NCBI GenBank assembly: GCA_947683625.1
Contig: CANTUR010000793.1
Span: forward strand, 4,588,001-4,652,000
Length of the DNA: 64,000 nucleotides
Direction of reading: 5' to 3'
Source of the DNA: Mallotus nudiflorus
Lineage: Eukaryota; Streptophyta; Magnoliopsida; Malpighiales; Euphorbiaceae
Both the position numbers and the translations under genes were made by a program. Of this stretch, positions 1-11,165 are shown piece after piece (position 1 is the first letter of the stretch; the number at the start of each line of letters is the position of its first letter). The notes under the pieces were generated by a model. It made no database searches. It was not told where the DNA came from and worked only from the letters and a program-made list of their open reading frames with translations.

Positions 1-71
1 GGAGAAAAGATAGAAAGCTGAGCATCACTAAAATGCATTTGTTGCTCAACTGGAGTCTAAACAGTAGGAGC

Positions 72-1448
72 CTAGTAGAACATACACCTATCCATAAGAG
101 AGATATCACCAAGGGTAATGCTCATAAAAGCATTATCGCGACTAGTCCCAACTTGCTGAGTATGATGTGCAAGGCTAAGTCTGGGCTTAAACCTCTCAAT
201 ATCAGGAACAACCTCCGTCTCTAGAGTAATCTCAGTCTCTTCCTCTATCACCTCATCAGCAGGAGAGTGAACCTCCTCAAACTGTAAAAAGAATAAGTGA
301 TTCATAGGTTCTAAAGAAAAAATCTAAAAAAAGAAGAAATTACCTCAGCATCATCAATGGGAATATGCTCCAAGAGGTTCTCACAAATGAATTGCTAATA
401 ATGTCAAGAACACTTAAGAAAATCTAAGGTAGTATATCCCTGTAGTGCATCTCTCAACTCTGAACTTGTTAGATGCGAGTTGCGGAGTATAAATGAAGGG
501 ATATCAGATGGAATATGACCTCAAGAAGGCTCAAAAGACTAGCGAGACACTTACTCCCCTAAATACCACCTCAAACAGCCATATCTTGAGAGCATAATCC
601 TCATGGGTTGAAGGAGTATAGTAGCGGCCATGAAATTATATCGCTGGATGTCATCGGCACCCTCTAGCCAATAAGAGTTTAACTCATCATCAGAGGAAAG
701 CTCCTGTTAGAGCTAATAGCATTGAAGCCTTAAATCAACCCGATCTCTGTGCTCCAGATCTGAAAGAAAGAGAGCATATCAATAAAAGGTAAAGGAAAGT
801 AAGACAATAAAGATTAAAGAAAGGAGAACGTACATGTAAGATGTGCCAAAAGCCACACATCGTGACAACACCTTTACAGACAGTGTCTAGTCTGTAGTAA
901 AGGTAAGTGAGTGCAATAGATCCCTAGTCAAGTGTGACAACTCGATCCAAGTCATGAAGAGGACCAAGCAAAGAAATATTGACCTCATGATCAATCTTGG
1001 AAAAGAGGGCCGTACCTAACAGTATCAAAAGGAAACACCTTGCCTTATAGGCAATCTGACGAGGAGTGCCAGTAGGAAGGCATTTGAATCCCTCAACTAA
1101 TAATGAAAGAAGAGCATTCTTCTAACTCTTCCATGTCAGATCAAACCTAATAAAATCTCACACATACTAACTCTGTGCATGCTAAGGAAGATTACAGTAG
1201 CTAACGTCAAACGGAACTAGGGTCCCTCCGAAGGCAATCCTGATGATAGTAGAGAAGCTTATAGGCGAAATGGTCAGCTCACCCACAGGAGTATGAAATG
1301 TGTGGTTAGTATTCATCCATCGCTTAATCAAAGAAAATAAATAATAATGATCAGACTTGCCTCGAGTTGAAGGAAGCACATCAATGAATTGTCTGAACTT
1401 AAAAGCCCATATTAGTTGTGCTACGTTATCTAGCAGCTCGTGAAACAA
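72..1448 (-). pseudogene. Plant mobile domain (PMD) ORF, antisense to the retrotransposon
   Basis: The best segment is 1182-1448. It reads with the pattern of the plant mobile domain (the aminotransferase-like or serine/threonine phosphatase 7 long-form family): a segment like FRQFIDVLPS, then KRWMNTNHTFHTPVGELTI and a conserved FGGTLVPFD stretch. Further fragments lie downstream on the same strand. One at about 560-720 includes SYWLEGADDIQRYNFMAA before stop codons, and an acidic segment lies at 72-305. Several stops and frame changes make this a broken gene. It runs opposite to the LTRs; extra antisense ORFs between pol and the 3' LTR are known in Tat-lineage elements. Its function in the element is unknown. 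Confidence 0.65.
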
Positions 1449-2697
1449 TTCTCAGCTATATGAAAATAGCTTGTGAATTTCATCAGACGCTGGTTAAATT
1501 TCAAAATAAGAATTAATTAATTAATCAGAAATTTGAATTGAAAGAATTGAATAGTTAATTAATTAATTGATCGATTGATCCTTTTCTTTCAAAAAAATTT
1601 TGAAAATTGAAAATGTTGATCGACAATGTAGATTGCTGGCCGACAATCTAGAATGTTGGTCAGCATTTTGAATTGCCGAGCGATATGCCACTAAGCTGAT
1701 CGGTATTGTTCGAGTTGATAAAAAATTTGAAATTTCGACCAGAATTCCATACATCCGATTAGTTATATAGGCTACCCAGAGGCTGAATTTCACATTTTTG
1801 GAATTTAATTTTAATTTTATCATGCATTTTTAGTTAATTTCTCATTTAATCTAATTAACATGCATGTTAATTTCTACTCTAAAATTGACTCTAATTACTA
1901 ATTCTATAGGTCATATTTTTACAGAAATAAATAGAAGCAATAAAATGTTACCTCATTACCCACATCTCTGCACTTGTGGGTATGTAAATGAGTCAAAGGA
2001 AAAATAGTTGAGCCCTTTTAAATTCCAAGATCATTCTAAGGAAAACAAAGAGGTAGAATCCTCTGATGTTTTGAAATCTTTACTCTCCTTTGTTATCTGT
2101 GTTGCAAGGAGGTCATAGGATCTGACGGATTGTAAATCATATGTCAGATGATCAAGAAATGAAAATCAATGCAAATAAAGCAAATAAAAGGGAAAGAAAA
2201 TGAAGAAGAAGAGAGAATGAAATGAGACATGTAAAAAGGAGGGAATATATAAAGTGAAAAATATCTACTTTAGTTAATTACTTTTATTTGCATATGGATC
2301 TAAGTTCTCTTGTTACAATTTGGTCCATAATTGCATTTTGATTAGGAATTCATTCCTAATTAAATCATGACATTCATTCCATCAAATTAATAATTCACTG
2401 AATTATTAATCTACAACCAGTTTGTGATTCTAAATTCTCTGTCAAGTACAAAATATAGAACAAAATTATAGAATTCAATTTTGCATTTCTATATGCATTA
2501 TTTCAATCAAATGTCAAAATTTGTTTCATATGACACAGTAGCTGAAACACAAATTTTCAAAATTATCATGTTATGTGCTGCATAATAGTCATAACATGAA
2601 TTTCAAATTCCACATGTTATATGCTTCAATATCAATTATAACATGACCTTTTTTTAGACGTTTACCACCAGACACTACACGATAGTTATGGTGATGT

Positions 2698-3101
2698 CGC
2701 TAAACATCCCACAGGAATATAGTGGATTTTAAATCGCTAGACTTTCTACAGAAACTATAGCACGCCTTTTATCATTTTTGCTAGACATCCCACAGGGAAT
2801 ATATCAAGCTTCATTGTATACATTTTGTTAGACGTCCCATAGGGAATATAACAAAATTTCAAATTCACTAGACGTCCTATAGGGAATATAGTGTACATCA
2901 TTAGACATCCCATGGGGAATATAACAAAATTTATCATTGCTAGACATTCCACAGGAACTATAGCATATTTTTAAATCATATGTTCGTTAGATGTCCCAAA
3001 AGGAATATAACAAAATTCATCATCGCTAAACGTCCTATAAGGAATATAGCGAAACTCATTTTCATAAAGTTCACTAGATGTTCCACAAGAAATATAGTGA
3101 A
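2698..3101 (+). repeat. Tandem hairpin array A (core GACGTCCYATAGGGAATA)
   Basis: About ten units of 35-55 bases share a core close to GACGTCCYATAGGGAATA. Each core is flanked by short inverted arms that differ between units. Perfect arms are TTTTGTTA/TAACAAAA (2823-2856), CACTA/TAGTG (2866-2893), TGCTA/TAGCA (2938-2965), TCGCTA/TAGCGA (3023-3052) and TTCACTA/TAGTGAA (3070-3101). Other units have one or two mismatches. The array lies 130 bases upstream of the polypurine tract, in the zone where Tat elements are known to carry variable tandem repeats. Confidence 0.85.
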
Positions 3102-3231
3102 ACTTATTAAGCATTACATCTTGCTTAAAATTACATAGTAATTTGAGTATCGATCTGTCAATTAGGATACAATTAAGTGTCCTAATTTCTTTCTATCAAA
3201 ATTGTGTGCTTTTATTGCTTTGCTGTAATTT

Positions 3232-3261
3232 GTCAAGCAAATAGCGACAAAGGGGGGCAAC
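3232..3261 (+). other. Polypurine tract before the 3' LTR
   Basis: The purine run AAAGGGGGG at about 3249-3257 precedes the LTR start TGTAAGCACCC at 3262. The preceding bases GTCAAGCAAATAGCGAC are identical to the matching region of the - strand element at 10469-10498. This marks the priming site for plus-strand DNA and fixes the element's direction. Confidence 0.85.
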
Positions 3262-4280
3262 TGTAAGCACCCAATTTTAGGATGCAATTATGCACAATTG
3301 TGATGTAAGCCCCTATAATGAAATTTATTAAAAAATTAAACTTGGTTGTCGATTTTTTGGACTTTAGGGACTAAATTGCAATGCTTTAAGGATTTAATTG
3401 CAAAATAATTTTTAAAGATCGGTATCATTAATTCCAATTAACATTGTGTAATGCCGACTGGCATTGCACAATGTTGATTGACATTATGCAATGCTGATCG
3501 ACATTGCACAATGCCAATGCGTGAAAAATCCCATTTTTCATTTTTTTTGTCTAATTTTCTCTTTTTGATTGATTAAAAATTTATTTTATTTATTTTTGTT
3601 AGAAGATAATATGGTAAAAATGCGTAAAAATTTTTAAAAATTAAACAGATAGAGTATGTTTCCTGGAATTGAGGAAGGTTAGCTTGCAAGTCTCTGCTTT
3701 TAAAAGGTAGAGACTGCATAAGTGAGGGGAGAGGATGGCGTGAAAGAAAAAAACTCTACTATGTGAAAACCCTAGAATTGTGAAAAATTAGAGACACTAT
3801 TGAGAAGAAAACTTGCACAACACTCAAAATCTTAATTTCTTTTATTTCTCAAAACCTTAGTTTCTTGATGCTATTCTTTAAAGGCTTTGAAAAGAACGAT
3901 TTGAGTCTTTGAATGCAATCAGTCCTTGTCTAGAATCAAGCAATGAGTTTAAAAATGGTGACAATCCCAATCTGAGGGGCCATCCAAGAGCATATGCATA
4001 ACATCTTATTTCCATTTTCTCCTATCTTTTGATTTTCTTTTTAATTTAATTTCCTTTAATTGTTATTTGATTTTCTTTTTAATTTAATTTCCTTTAATTA
4101 TTATTTTGTTATTTTACTCATTTGGCTAATGTGATTTGTGAGTTTTTTTTGTGTTTTCCTTTTGGAATCCAATTGGGGATTGATGAGGCCACTGCTAGAT
4201 ATCCAAAAATCAAATAGAAGATCCATGGAATGTCATGGATTCTAAATTGTGATTAGATTTTAGAGTTTAATGTTTTTGCG

Positions 4281-4334
<54 letters not shown>

Positions 4335-5425
4335 GTGTTTTGTGTGTTAATTAATTTAGGTTTGTAATTAATTTTAATTTCCAATACATAGAATATTGTA
4401 ATAACCCCAGTAGTGGAAATAGTAAAATTTTACTTTTCTGCTTTTAAAATGAATTAGTAATTTAGGTTCAATTGGGTAAAAATCAATTAAAATCAATGAT
4501 GGGTGTAGATTAATTTAGGGGTTGCATGTAAATTGATTTAGGGTTTTTAGAAAATCGCATAAATCTTGTGTTTGATATGATTTTATTATGATTTTTGTTT
4601 GGGTTTTGTTTTTAGATTTTTTAGTTCTTTGGGCCCCAAGCCCACGATAGGTTCAAACCCACTAAATAAAATAGGCTTAAAATGGTTTATGTTAATTAAT
4701 TAAAATAATTTAGGTCCATTAGGTTAATTTAGACTTAGGCCCATTTTTAGATTAACTAAAATTAATTTAAACTTAGCTCAGTCCATCTAAATTTATTTCT
4801 TTTTAAAAAATAAATAGACTTGGGCCCACTTCCTATTTTAAAACAAATAGACTTAGGCTCACTTATAAAATCTAATTTCTTTAAAAATTTGTAGACTATA
4901 GACCCATTTTTAGTTAAAATTAAAATAAATAGACTTAGACTTAAGCTCATTTATTAACATGTAGGTCTACCTTTAATCCATTTCACTTGAAAATAAAAAT
5001 GTAGAATTAGCTAACTTTAAAATAAAATAAACATATTTTATACCTAGGGAGGATGCACTTCGTATGCATTTTTTACATATAATTTTATGACTATTTTGCT
5101 TTAGGGCTAGATGGATGTTTAATTAAGGTTTAATAAAATTGTGTGTAAATAGAGAATAAGATAGTAATTCATAAAGTAATTCTATATGAACATGAGACTA
5201 AAAGAAGTTAGTATTCTGTTCCCAAAATCTCCTAGTTATAGTGCTAACTTTCTTTTAGAGAATCGAGTACCACCAATCGAATTGTCCTAGTTATTACCTT
5301 AGGTGGCGACTCCTCATCTCCATGCTATGACTTTGTGGCGTAATAGTGTGTTCTCTAAGGCCCTGAGCCTAAATAGTTTTACAGTTGCTAAAATTTTTAG
5401 CGCGTGCTAAACCCTATCGTCTACA
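3262..5425 (+). repeat. 3' LTR of the left Tat-lineage element
   Basis: The LTR is 2164 bases, begins TGTAAGCACCCAATTTTAGG and ends CTATCGTCTACA. It is homologous to the solo LTR at 22312-24384 and, in reverse, to the LTRs at 8335-10468 and 17664-19811. Near its start (about 3440-3540) are repeats of a near-palindrome around ATGCCGA(C/T)(T/C)GGCAT. It contains a pure ATT microsatellite at 4282-4334. A block before its 3' end (about 5190-5345) contains GGTGGCGACTCC, which resembles the family's primer-binding site. Confidence 0.88.
4282..4334. repeat. (ATT)n microsatellite
   Basis: About 17 pure copies of a TTA/ATT trinucleotide inside the LTR. The solo LTR at 22312 lacks it, so it expanded after the copies split. 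Confidence 0.95.
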
Positions 5426-5449
5426 AACCCTTAGATGGATTATTATTCA

Positions 5450-5990
5450 CTCTTGTCACAAGGAATGCGCTTAACATGCAAGCTAAGGAAGAAGAGCCAT
5501 AACATGAAAACATCTTTCATAATAGGTATTTAATTGATAATAAACTATGTAGTATGATTATTGATGGCGGTAGTTGTACTAATGTTGTTAATGCTAGTTT
5601 TGTTAATAAGTTAGGCTTAAAAATAACTAAACATCCTAAGCTTTATAGATTACAATGGCTGAATGATTGTGGGGATATTAAGGTTGCTATACAAGCAATG
5701 ACAGCATTTTCTATTGGGCAATATCATGATGAAGTATTATGTAATGTAGTTCCTATGCAAGCTAGTCACATACTATTAAGATGCCCATGGCAATATGATG
5801 GGTAAGCTAAACATAATGATTTTACTAATAAATACTCTTTTGTTATGAATAATAAGCCTATCACTCTTATTCCTTTGACTCTAAAGCAAGTATTTGAAGA
5901 TAAAATTTTTTTAAGTGAGTGTGAGAGTGCGCATGAAAAAGAAAAGGTGCACAAGCAAAAGGAGAGTTATGAGAAAAGCCTAGAGAGGTG
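5450..5990 (+). pseudogene. Retroviral-type aspartic protease region (chromovirus pol)
   Basis: The open segment 5554-5805 begins MIIDGGSCTNVVNASFV. This is the family's protease active site, where the catalytic D of DSG/DGG is kept. It continues with LQWLNDCGDIKV and CNVVPMQASHILLRCPWQ, typical of this clade's protease domain. The coding frame opens at about 5450 with a short gag-pol linker, contains an early stop and ends at a stop at 5803. Remnants after it are Lys/Glu-rich with stops. Confidence 0.75.
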
Positions 5991-6249
5991 TGAGAAATAA
6001 GTGAAAAAAGTGAGAAATAGGGAATGCATAGAAAGAATGAGTGTGATGTTCATGCAAAAGGAGAGCTAAGTGTGCAAAAAGTGGAAAGAAAAGAGGTAAA
6101 AGGAAATTTTTATGCTAAAGAGGGAGAGGTACTAAAGGCTTTATTAACTAGGCAGCCTCTACTTGTACTTTTGTATAAAGGCACCTATTTTTCCACTAAC
6201 CCTAATCTTTCTTTTTCGCCTAGTTCTTTTCAAGCTCTTTTATAGGAAT

Positions 6250-7560
6250 ATGAAGATTTGTTCCTCAAAGAGATGCCAAAGTGGTTACCTCCATTAAGAG
6301 GGATTGAGCATTAAATTAATTTCATTCCAAGTGTGTAAACACCTAATAGACTAGCTTATAGAAGTAATCTCAAAAAAACTAAAGAGTTATAATGTTAAGT
6401 TAAAGAGTTATTGTCCAAAGGATTAATTAGAGAAAGTATGAGTCCATGTGCTATTCCTATTTTGTTGATGCCTAAAAAGGATAGTTCTTGGTGAATGTGC
6501 ATTGATTATAGCATTATAAACAAAATAAAGGTTAAGTATCACTATATTATTCCTCTTTTAGATGATATATTAAATGAATTACATGGTTCTTCTATATTCT
6601 CTAAAATTAATTTAAAGTCTGGTTATAATCAAATTAGAATAAAAGTAGGGGATGGATGGAAAATTGCCTTTAAAACTAAATATGGTTTAAATGAATGGTT
6701 AGTTATGGCTTTTGGTTTAACTAATGCACCTAGTACTTTCATGCATTTAATGAACCATGTTTTGCATGATTTTATAGATAAGTTTATGGTTGTGTATTTT
6801 GATGGTATTCTTATATATAGCAAGTCATTAGATGAACATATTATGCATGTGCGATTAGTTTTTAAAACTTTGTACAAAGAGCAATTATATGCTAATTTTG
6901 CTAAGTGTAATTTTTATACATCTAAAGTTGTGTTTTTAGGTTTTGTTGTTAGTTCTAATGAATTGAAGTAGATAGTGAGAAGGTTAAGGCTATTACATTA
7001 TGGCCTACATCTAAGAATGTTGGGGATGTTAGATCTTTTCATGGCTTAACTAGTTTTTATAGGAGGGTTGTTAAGGATTTTTCTAGTATAACTGCACCAT
7101 TCATAAAATTAATTAAAAAGAACGTAGGTTTTAAGTAGGGTAATAATCAAGAAAAGGCATTTATTGTGCTTAAATCTAAGTTAACTAATGCATATTCACT
7201 TGTTTTACCTAACTTTGAGAAGACATTTGAGATTGAATGTGATGCTTTTGGAGTTGACATTGAAGTTGTTTTGATACAAGAAGGGAGGCCTATTGCTTAT
7301 TTTAAAGAAGATTTAATGGAGCAGCTTTAAACTACTAAACATATGATAAAATATGTATGCATTAGTTATTGGAAACATGGCAACACTGTCTTTACTTAAA
7401 GAGTTTATGATTCATACTTATTATAAGAGTTTAATGCATTTGAAAGGAAAAAATAAGCTTGGCAAGAGGCATGCTAGATGGAGCAAATTTATAGAGTCCT
7501 TTACATATTATCAAGTACAAACAAGGAAAAGATAACATAGTGGTTGATGCATTATCTCAA
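6250..7560 (+). pseudogene. Reverse transcriptase and RNase H (chromovirus pol)
   Basis: The longest open part is 6495-6971. It shows RT motifs MCIDYSIINK, FSKINLKSGYNQIRI, MAFGLTNAPSTFMHLMN, VVYFDGILIYSKS and FLGFVVSS. The catalytic YxDD-type box reads YFDG, so the second aspartate is lost and this copy could not polymerise DNA even without its stops. The N-terminal fingers lie at 6250-6490 with in-frame stops. RNase H remnants follow at about 7020-7540 (FEIECDAFGVD, then GRPIAYF). At least six stops or frame changes are visible. Confidence 0.85.
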
Positions 7561-8334
7561 AGGTACACACTTCTTTCTACTTTAGATGCTAAATAACTTA
7601 GTTTTAAGCATGTTAAAAAATTGTATATGAATGATCATGATTTTGGTAATATGTTTAATGCATATGAAAAGGGTGCATTTGGTAAGTTTTATAGGCACCA
7701 TGGGTTTTTATTTAAGGAAAATAAATTGTGTGCCTCAAAGTTCCAAGCACAAATTGCTTGTTAAAGAAGCATATGAAAGGGCTTTAATGGGACACTTTGG
7801 AATAGCTAAGACTTTAGATGTTTTGTACGAGCATTTCTTTTAGCCTAATATAAAGCATGATGTTGAAAAATATTATGCTAAGTGCATTACATGTTTGCAA
7901 GCTAAATCCTACGCTAAACTTCAAGGTTTGTATATGCCTTTTCCTATTCCTACTTCACCTTGTGTAGATATATCTATGGATTTTGTTTTTGGCTTACCTA
8001 GGTCTAGGCGTAGTCATGATAGTATTTATGTTATTATTGATAGGTTTAGTAAGGTGACGCGTTTTATTATATGTTATAAAACTTATGTTGCAACATATAT
8101 TGCTAATATGTTCTTTAAACAAATAGTACGTTTGCATGGGATGCCTAGAACTATTGTTAATGATAGGGATTCTATGTTTTTATCTCACTTTTGGAGGACT
8201 TTATGGGCAAAATTAGGAACTAAGTTATTTTTTTTACTACTTGTCACCCATAAGTCGATGGTTAAACAAAGGTTATGAATAGAACATTAAGACAGTTGTT
8301 GCGTGCTATTATCAAAAAGAATTTGAAATCATGG
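7560..8334 (+). pseudogene. Integrase, N-terminal part (chromovirus pol), cut by insertion
   Basis: The zinc-binding region lies at about 7640-7895. The core at 7895-8278 reads SPCVDISMDFVFGLPRSR, then IDRFSKVTRFI, then FKQIVRLHGMPRTIVNDRD. The first two catalytic acidic residues are visible in VDISMDFV and NDRD. The frame breaks near 8228, and coding is cut at 8334 by the Tat element inserted after CATGG. The rest of the domain resumes in frame at 19817. Confidence 0.85.
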
Positions 8335-10468
8335 TGTAGACGGCAGTGTTTAGCGCGTGTCCAAGATTTTAGCAACCGTGACACTGTTTGAGCTCAAGGC
8401 TTTAGAGAATACACTAACCACTGTCATAAAGATATGGCGTGGAGATGAGGAGTTGCCACCCAAGGTAATAACTAGGACAAATCGAAAAGGTGGTACTCGA
8501 TTCCCTAAAAGAAAGCTAGCACCATAACCAGGAGATTCTAGGTACGCAATACTAACTTCTTTTAGTCTTGTGTTCATTTAGAATTACTTTATGAATTATT
8601 ATCTTATTCTCTATTTACATGCAATTTCATGTAAACCCAAAACAATCAACTCCAAGGCAAACTAATCATGAAATATACAAGTAAATAATGCATTCAATAA
8701 ATCACATAATCCCTAAGTTAGTCTAATCTACATGGATTTTAAATGAATGAGCTAAACCTACATGTTTTAATTTATAAGTGAACATAAAGACCTAATTCCT
8801 TTTTATTTTAATTAAATGAACATAAGTATACTTGTTTTAATTCTAAATATGAGCTTAAATCTACAAATTATGAAAAAAGGCTTAAATTAAATGGGCTAAG
8901 TCTAAATTAATTAAATTAAATTAGGTGAGCCTATGTCTAATTAACTAAATGGGCCTAAGGGTATTTCTAACCTAAAATCTGATTAATTATGGACCTAAAA
9001 ATATATTTTAATAAATTAAACCTAATTAATTATTAAGTGAGATGGGCTAAAAGAATTACCTAAACTTAAATAAATAAATCAAAGCCTAAAATGGGCTTAA
9101 GGCCCCAAAAGCACATAAAAATAATAAATAAGCCCAAAAACAAATAAAAATATAAAAAAAAAATTAAATAAGATCAAACAAATAATTAAATTAATCCTTA
9201 CTAAAACCCTAATTTTTATTAACATGTAACCTAAATTAATTTACTTCATTTATTGATTTTAAGTAATTACCTAATTAAAAACCTAAATTTACTAACCAAT
9301 TTAATCAAAATAAATAAGCAACTGCATACATAATTTCACTACTCCTACTATTGGGGCTATTACATTAATTCATAATAATTAATAAAATAAATAAAAAAAT
9401 AAAGCAATAAATAAAATAAAATAAAAAACCCTAGAAACTAAGTCTTTACAAAGCTTTATCCACAGTTTTCCATGAACTTCTCATGAATTCATCCCTCCTA
9501 CATGATCAGCATGCATTTTCCTCCATAATCACAAAAAAAAGATAAAATAATGATTAATGAATAAATTATAATAATAACTCAAAAGAATAAAAATAATTAA
9601 TAATAAATAAATAAAGAATAAGAAGAAGATGATGATGATTATGAATGACTTGGGGTACTCCTCAGATTTATAATTCACTGTTCTTGATAAGTCTTCGAAT
9701 CTCCTTCTTTAAAAATTCTCCAAGGATCTTGAATTAATTGATGAATTAAAAGGAATTTTTGTAGAAAATAACTAAAAAAAAAAGAAAAAAGAATTAAAAA
9801 GCCCTCTTCAAAACACGTTCCTTTTTTTCTTTCTTCTCCCCCCGTCTCCCCTTTTTTTTCCTTCTCTCCTTTTTTTCCCTCTTCATCGTCTCCCTTTTTT
9901 TTCCTGCTACTCTCTCTTTATATAGTGGAACTAGGAAGCCTAGACCCAATCCTATTGTGATTCTAATTCCTAAAATATAATAATTAATACTTAAAATTAT
10001 ATTTAGGAATTTTAAACCAGTTACGATTGAGTTAATTAGGAATTTTAAACCAATTAGAACTGAATTAAAAAAAGGAAAATAAAGATGGAAGAATTCAATT
10101 CCAACCGAGATTGTGTAATTTCGATCAGAATTACACAATCCCGTTCGAAATTGGTGTAATTCCAATCAGAATTATGTAATTCCAAACAAAATTACATAAT
10201 TCCGGTTGGAATTATGGAATTCCGACATGTATTCTCTTTTTTTTAACATTTAATTATAAAAAGACTCATAGAAGAATTTATGTTTTGTAATTAGGTCCTA
10301 AAAAAATATTGCAATTTAGTCCTTAAAAACATTAAATCCTTCATTTAAAGATGAATTTAAACCCTTAGAATTTTAAAGATTAAGTATCGAAGAACTGTTC
10401 ATGATATTTTCATCATTAGAGTTCCTTTGCTGCATCCATAACACATCATCCCAAATTGGGTGTCTACA
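8335..10468 (-). repeat. 3' LTR of the - strand Tat element
   Basis: The LTR is 2134 bases and on the + strand runs from TGTAGACGGC to GGGTGTCTACA. It pairs with 17664-19811. On its own coding strand it begins TGTAGACACCC, like the other family members (TGTAAGCACCC). A TATATAAA box lies at 9917-9924 (- strand). A decayed palindrome cluster around ATTNCGATC(A/G)GAAT lies at about 10100-10220. The apparent 75-codon ORF at 8350-8577 occurs in the same place in the other LTR and is not evidence of a gene. Confidence 0.93.
9917..9924 (-). promoter_or_regulatory. TATA box in the 3' LTR
   Basis: TATATAAA followed by a GA-rich run, at the same LTR position as 19260-19267. It is about 545 bases from the LTR start, so U3 would be about that long. 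Confidence 0.55.
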
Positions 10469-10498
10469 ATTGCCCCCCTCCGTCGCTATTTGCTTGAC
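10469..10498 (-). other. Polypurine tract of the - strand Tat element
   Basis: On the - strand this reads AGCGACGGAGGGGGGCAAT directly before the LTR start TGTAGACACCC. It matches the left element's tract at 3232-3261 base for base except for a few changes. Confidence 0.88.
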
Positions 10499-10584
10499 AA
10501 ATTGTGGCAAAGTAAAATAGCACCCAATTTCTAAATTGAAAGTTAGGATACTTACTTGCACTCCTTGAAGCTTCTGCTTATGAA

Positions 10585-11165
10585 TTTGATATACTCGGAC
10601 GTACAACATTTCAAATGACATATCATACTCGATCGTATGATATTGATTATACTCGATCGTATAACCTTGGGTGAATGAAACACAGTGTACTCGATCGTAC
10701 AATGTTTGACTATACTCGGACGTATAACATTAAATTAAAAAATTACATCATACTCGGTCATATGATGCCGACTATACTTGGTCGTATAATCGATTAGAAA
10801 AGAAAACATCATACTCGGTCATATGATGCCGATTATACTCGATTGTATAATCGATTGAAGATACATTGCACTCGATCATACAATGCTGACTACACTCGGT
10901 CGTATAGTCTGATTTGAAAAGAAACATCATACTCGATCGTATGATGCTGATTATACTCGGTCGTATAATCGATTGAAGATACATTGCACTCGATCATACA
11001 ATGCTGACTACACTCGGTCGTATAATCTGATTTGAAAAGAAACATCACACTTGGTCATATAATCGATTGAAGATATATTGCACTCGATCGTACAATGCTG
11101 ACTACACTTGGTCGTATAGTCTGATTTGAAAAGAAACATCACACTCGGTCGTATGATGTTGATTG
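10585..11165. repeat. Tandem hairpin array B (core ACTCGRTCGT)
   Basis: About 18 boxes share the 10-base core ACTCGRTCGT. Arms differ between boxes but pair within a box: ATATCAT/ATGATAT (10620-10643), CATCAT/ATGATG (10925-10946 and several others), GATTAT/ATAATC (10949-10970), CATTG/CAATG (10864-10885) and GACTA/TAGTC (about 10887-10909). Boxes are grouped in a higher-order unit of about 93-118 bases that starts GAAGATACATTGC at about 10858, 10976 and 11069. The array lies just upstream of the PPT, the same place as array A in the left element, but with an unrelated core. Confidence 0.9.

Larger units (their letters stand above)
1..5425 (+). mobile_element. 3' part of a Tat-lineage Ty3/gypsy LTR retrotransposon
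   Basis: Only the 3' end of this element is in the window. Orientation is set by a polypurine tract directly before the LTR that starts at 3262. The 30 bases before the LTR (3232-3261) are nearly the same as those before the LTR of the - strand element at 8335-19811, so both belong to one family. The internal part holds an antisense plant-mobile-domain ORF (72-1448) and a tandem hairpin array (2698-3101). The LTR ends in TCTACA at 5425. Decayed chromovirus coding sequence begins within about 25 bases, so the element probably inserted into that older element. The partner target duplication lies outside the window. Confidence 0.8.

Noticed and set aside
8350..8577. 75-codon ORF on the - strand, with a near-identical ORF at 17679-17906
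   Set aside because: Its conservation is explained by the two LTRs being copies of each other; it crosses U5 and has no recognisable motif.
10585..11165. CRISPR array
   Set aside because: Repeats are not separated by unique spacers, the host is a plant, and the array lies inside a retrotransposon.
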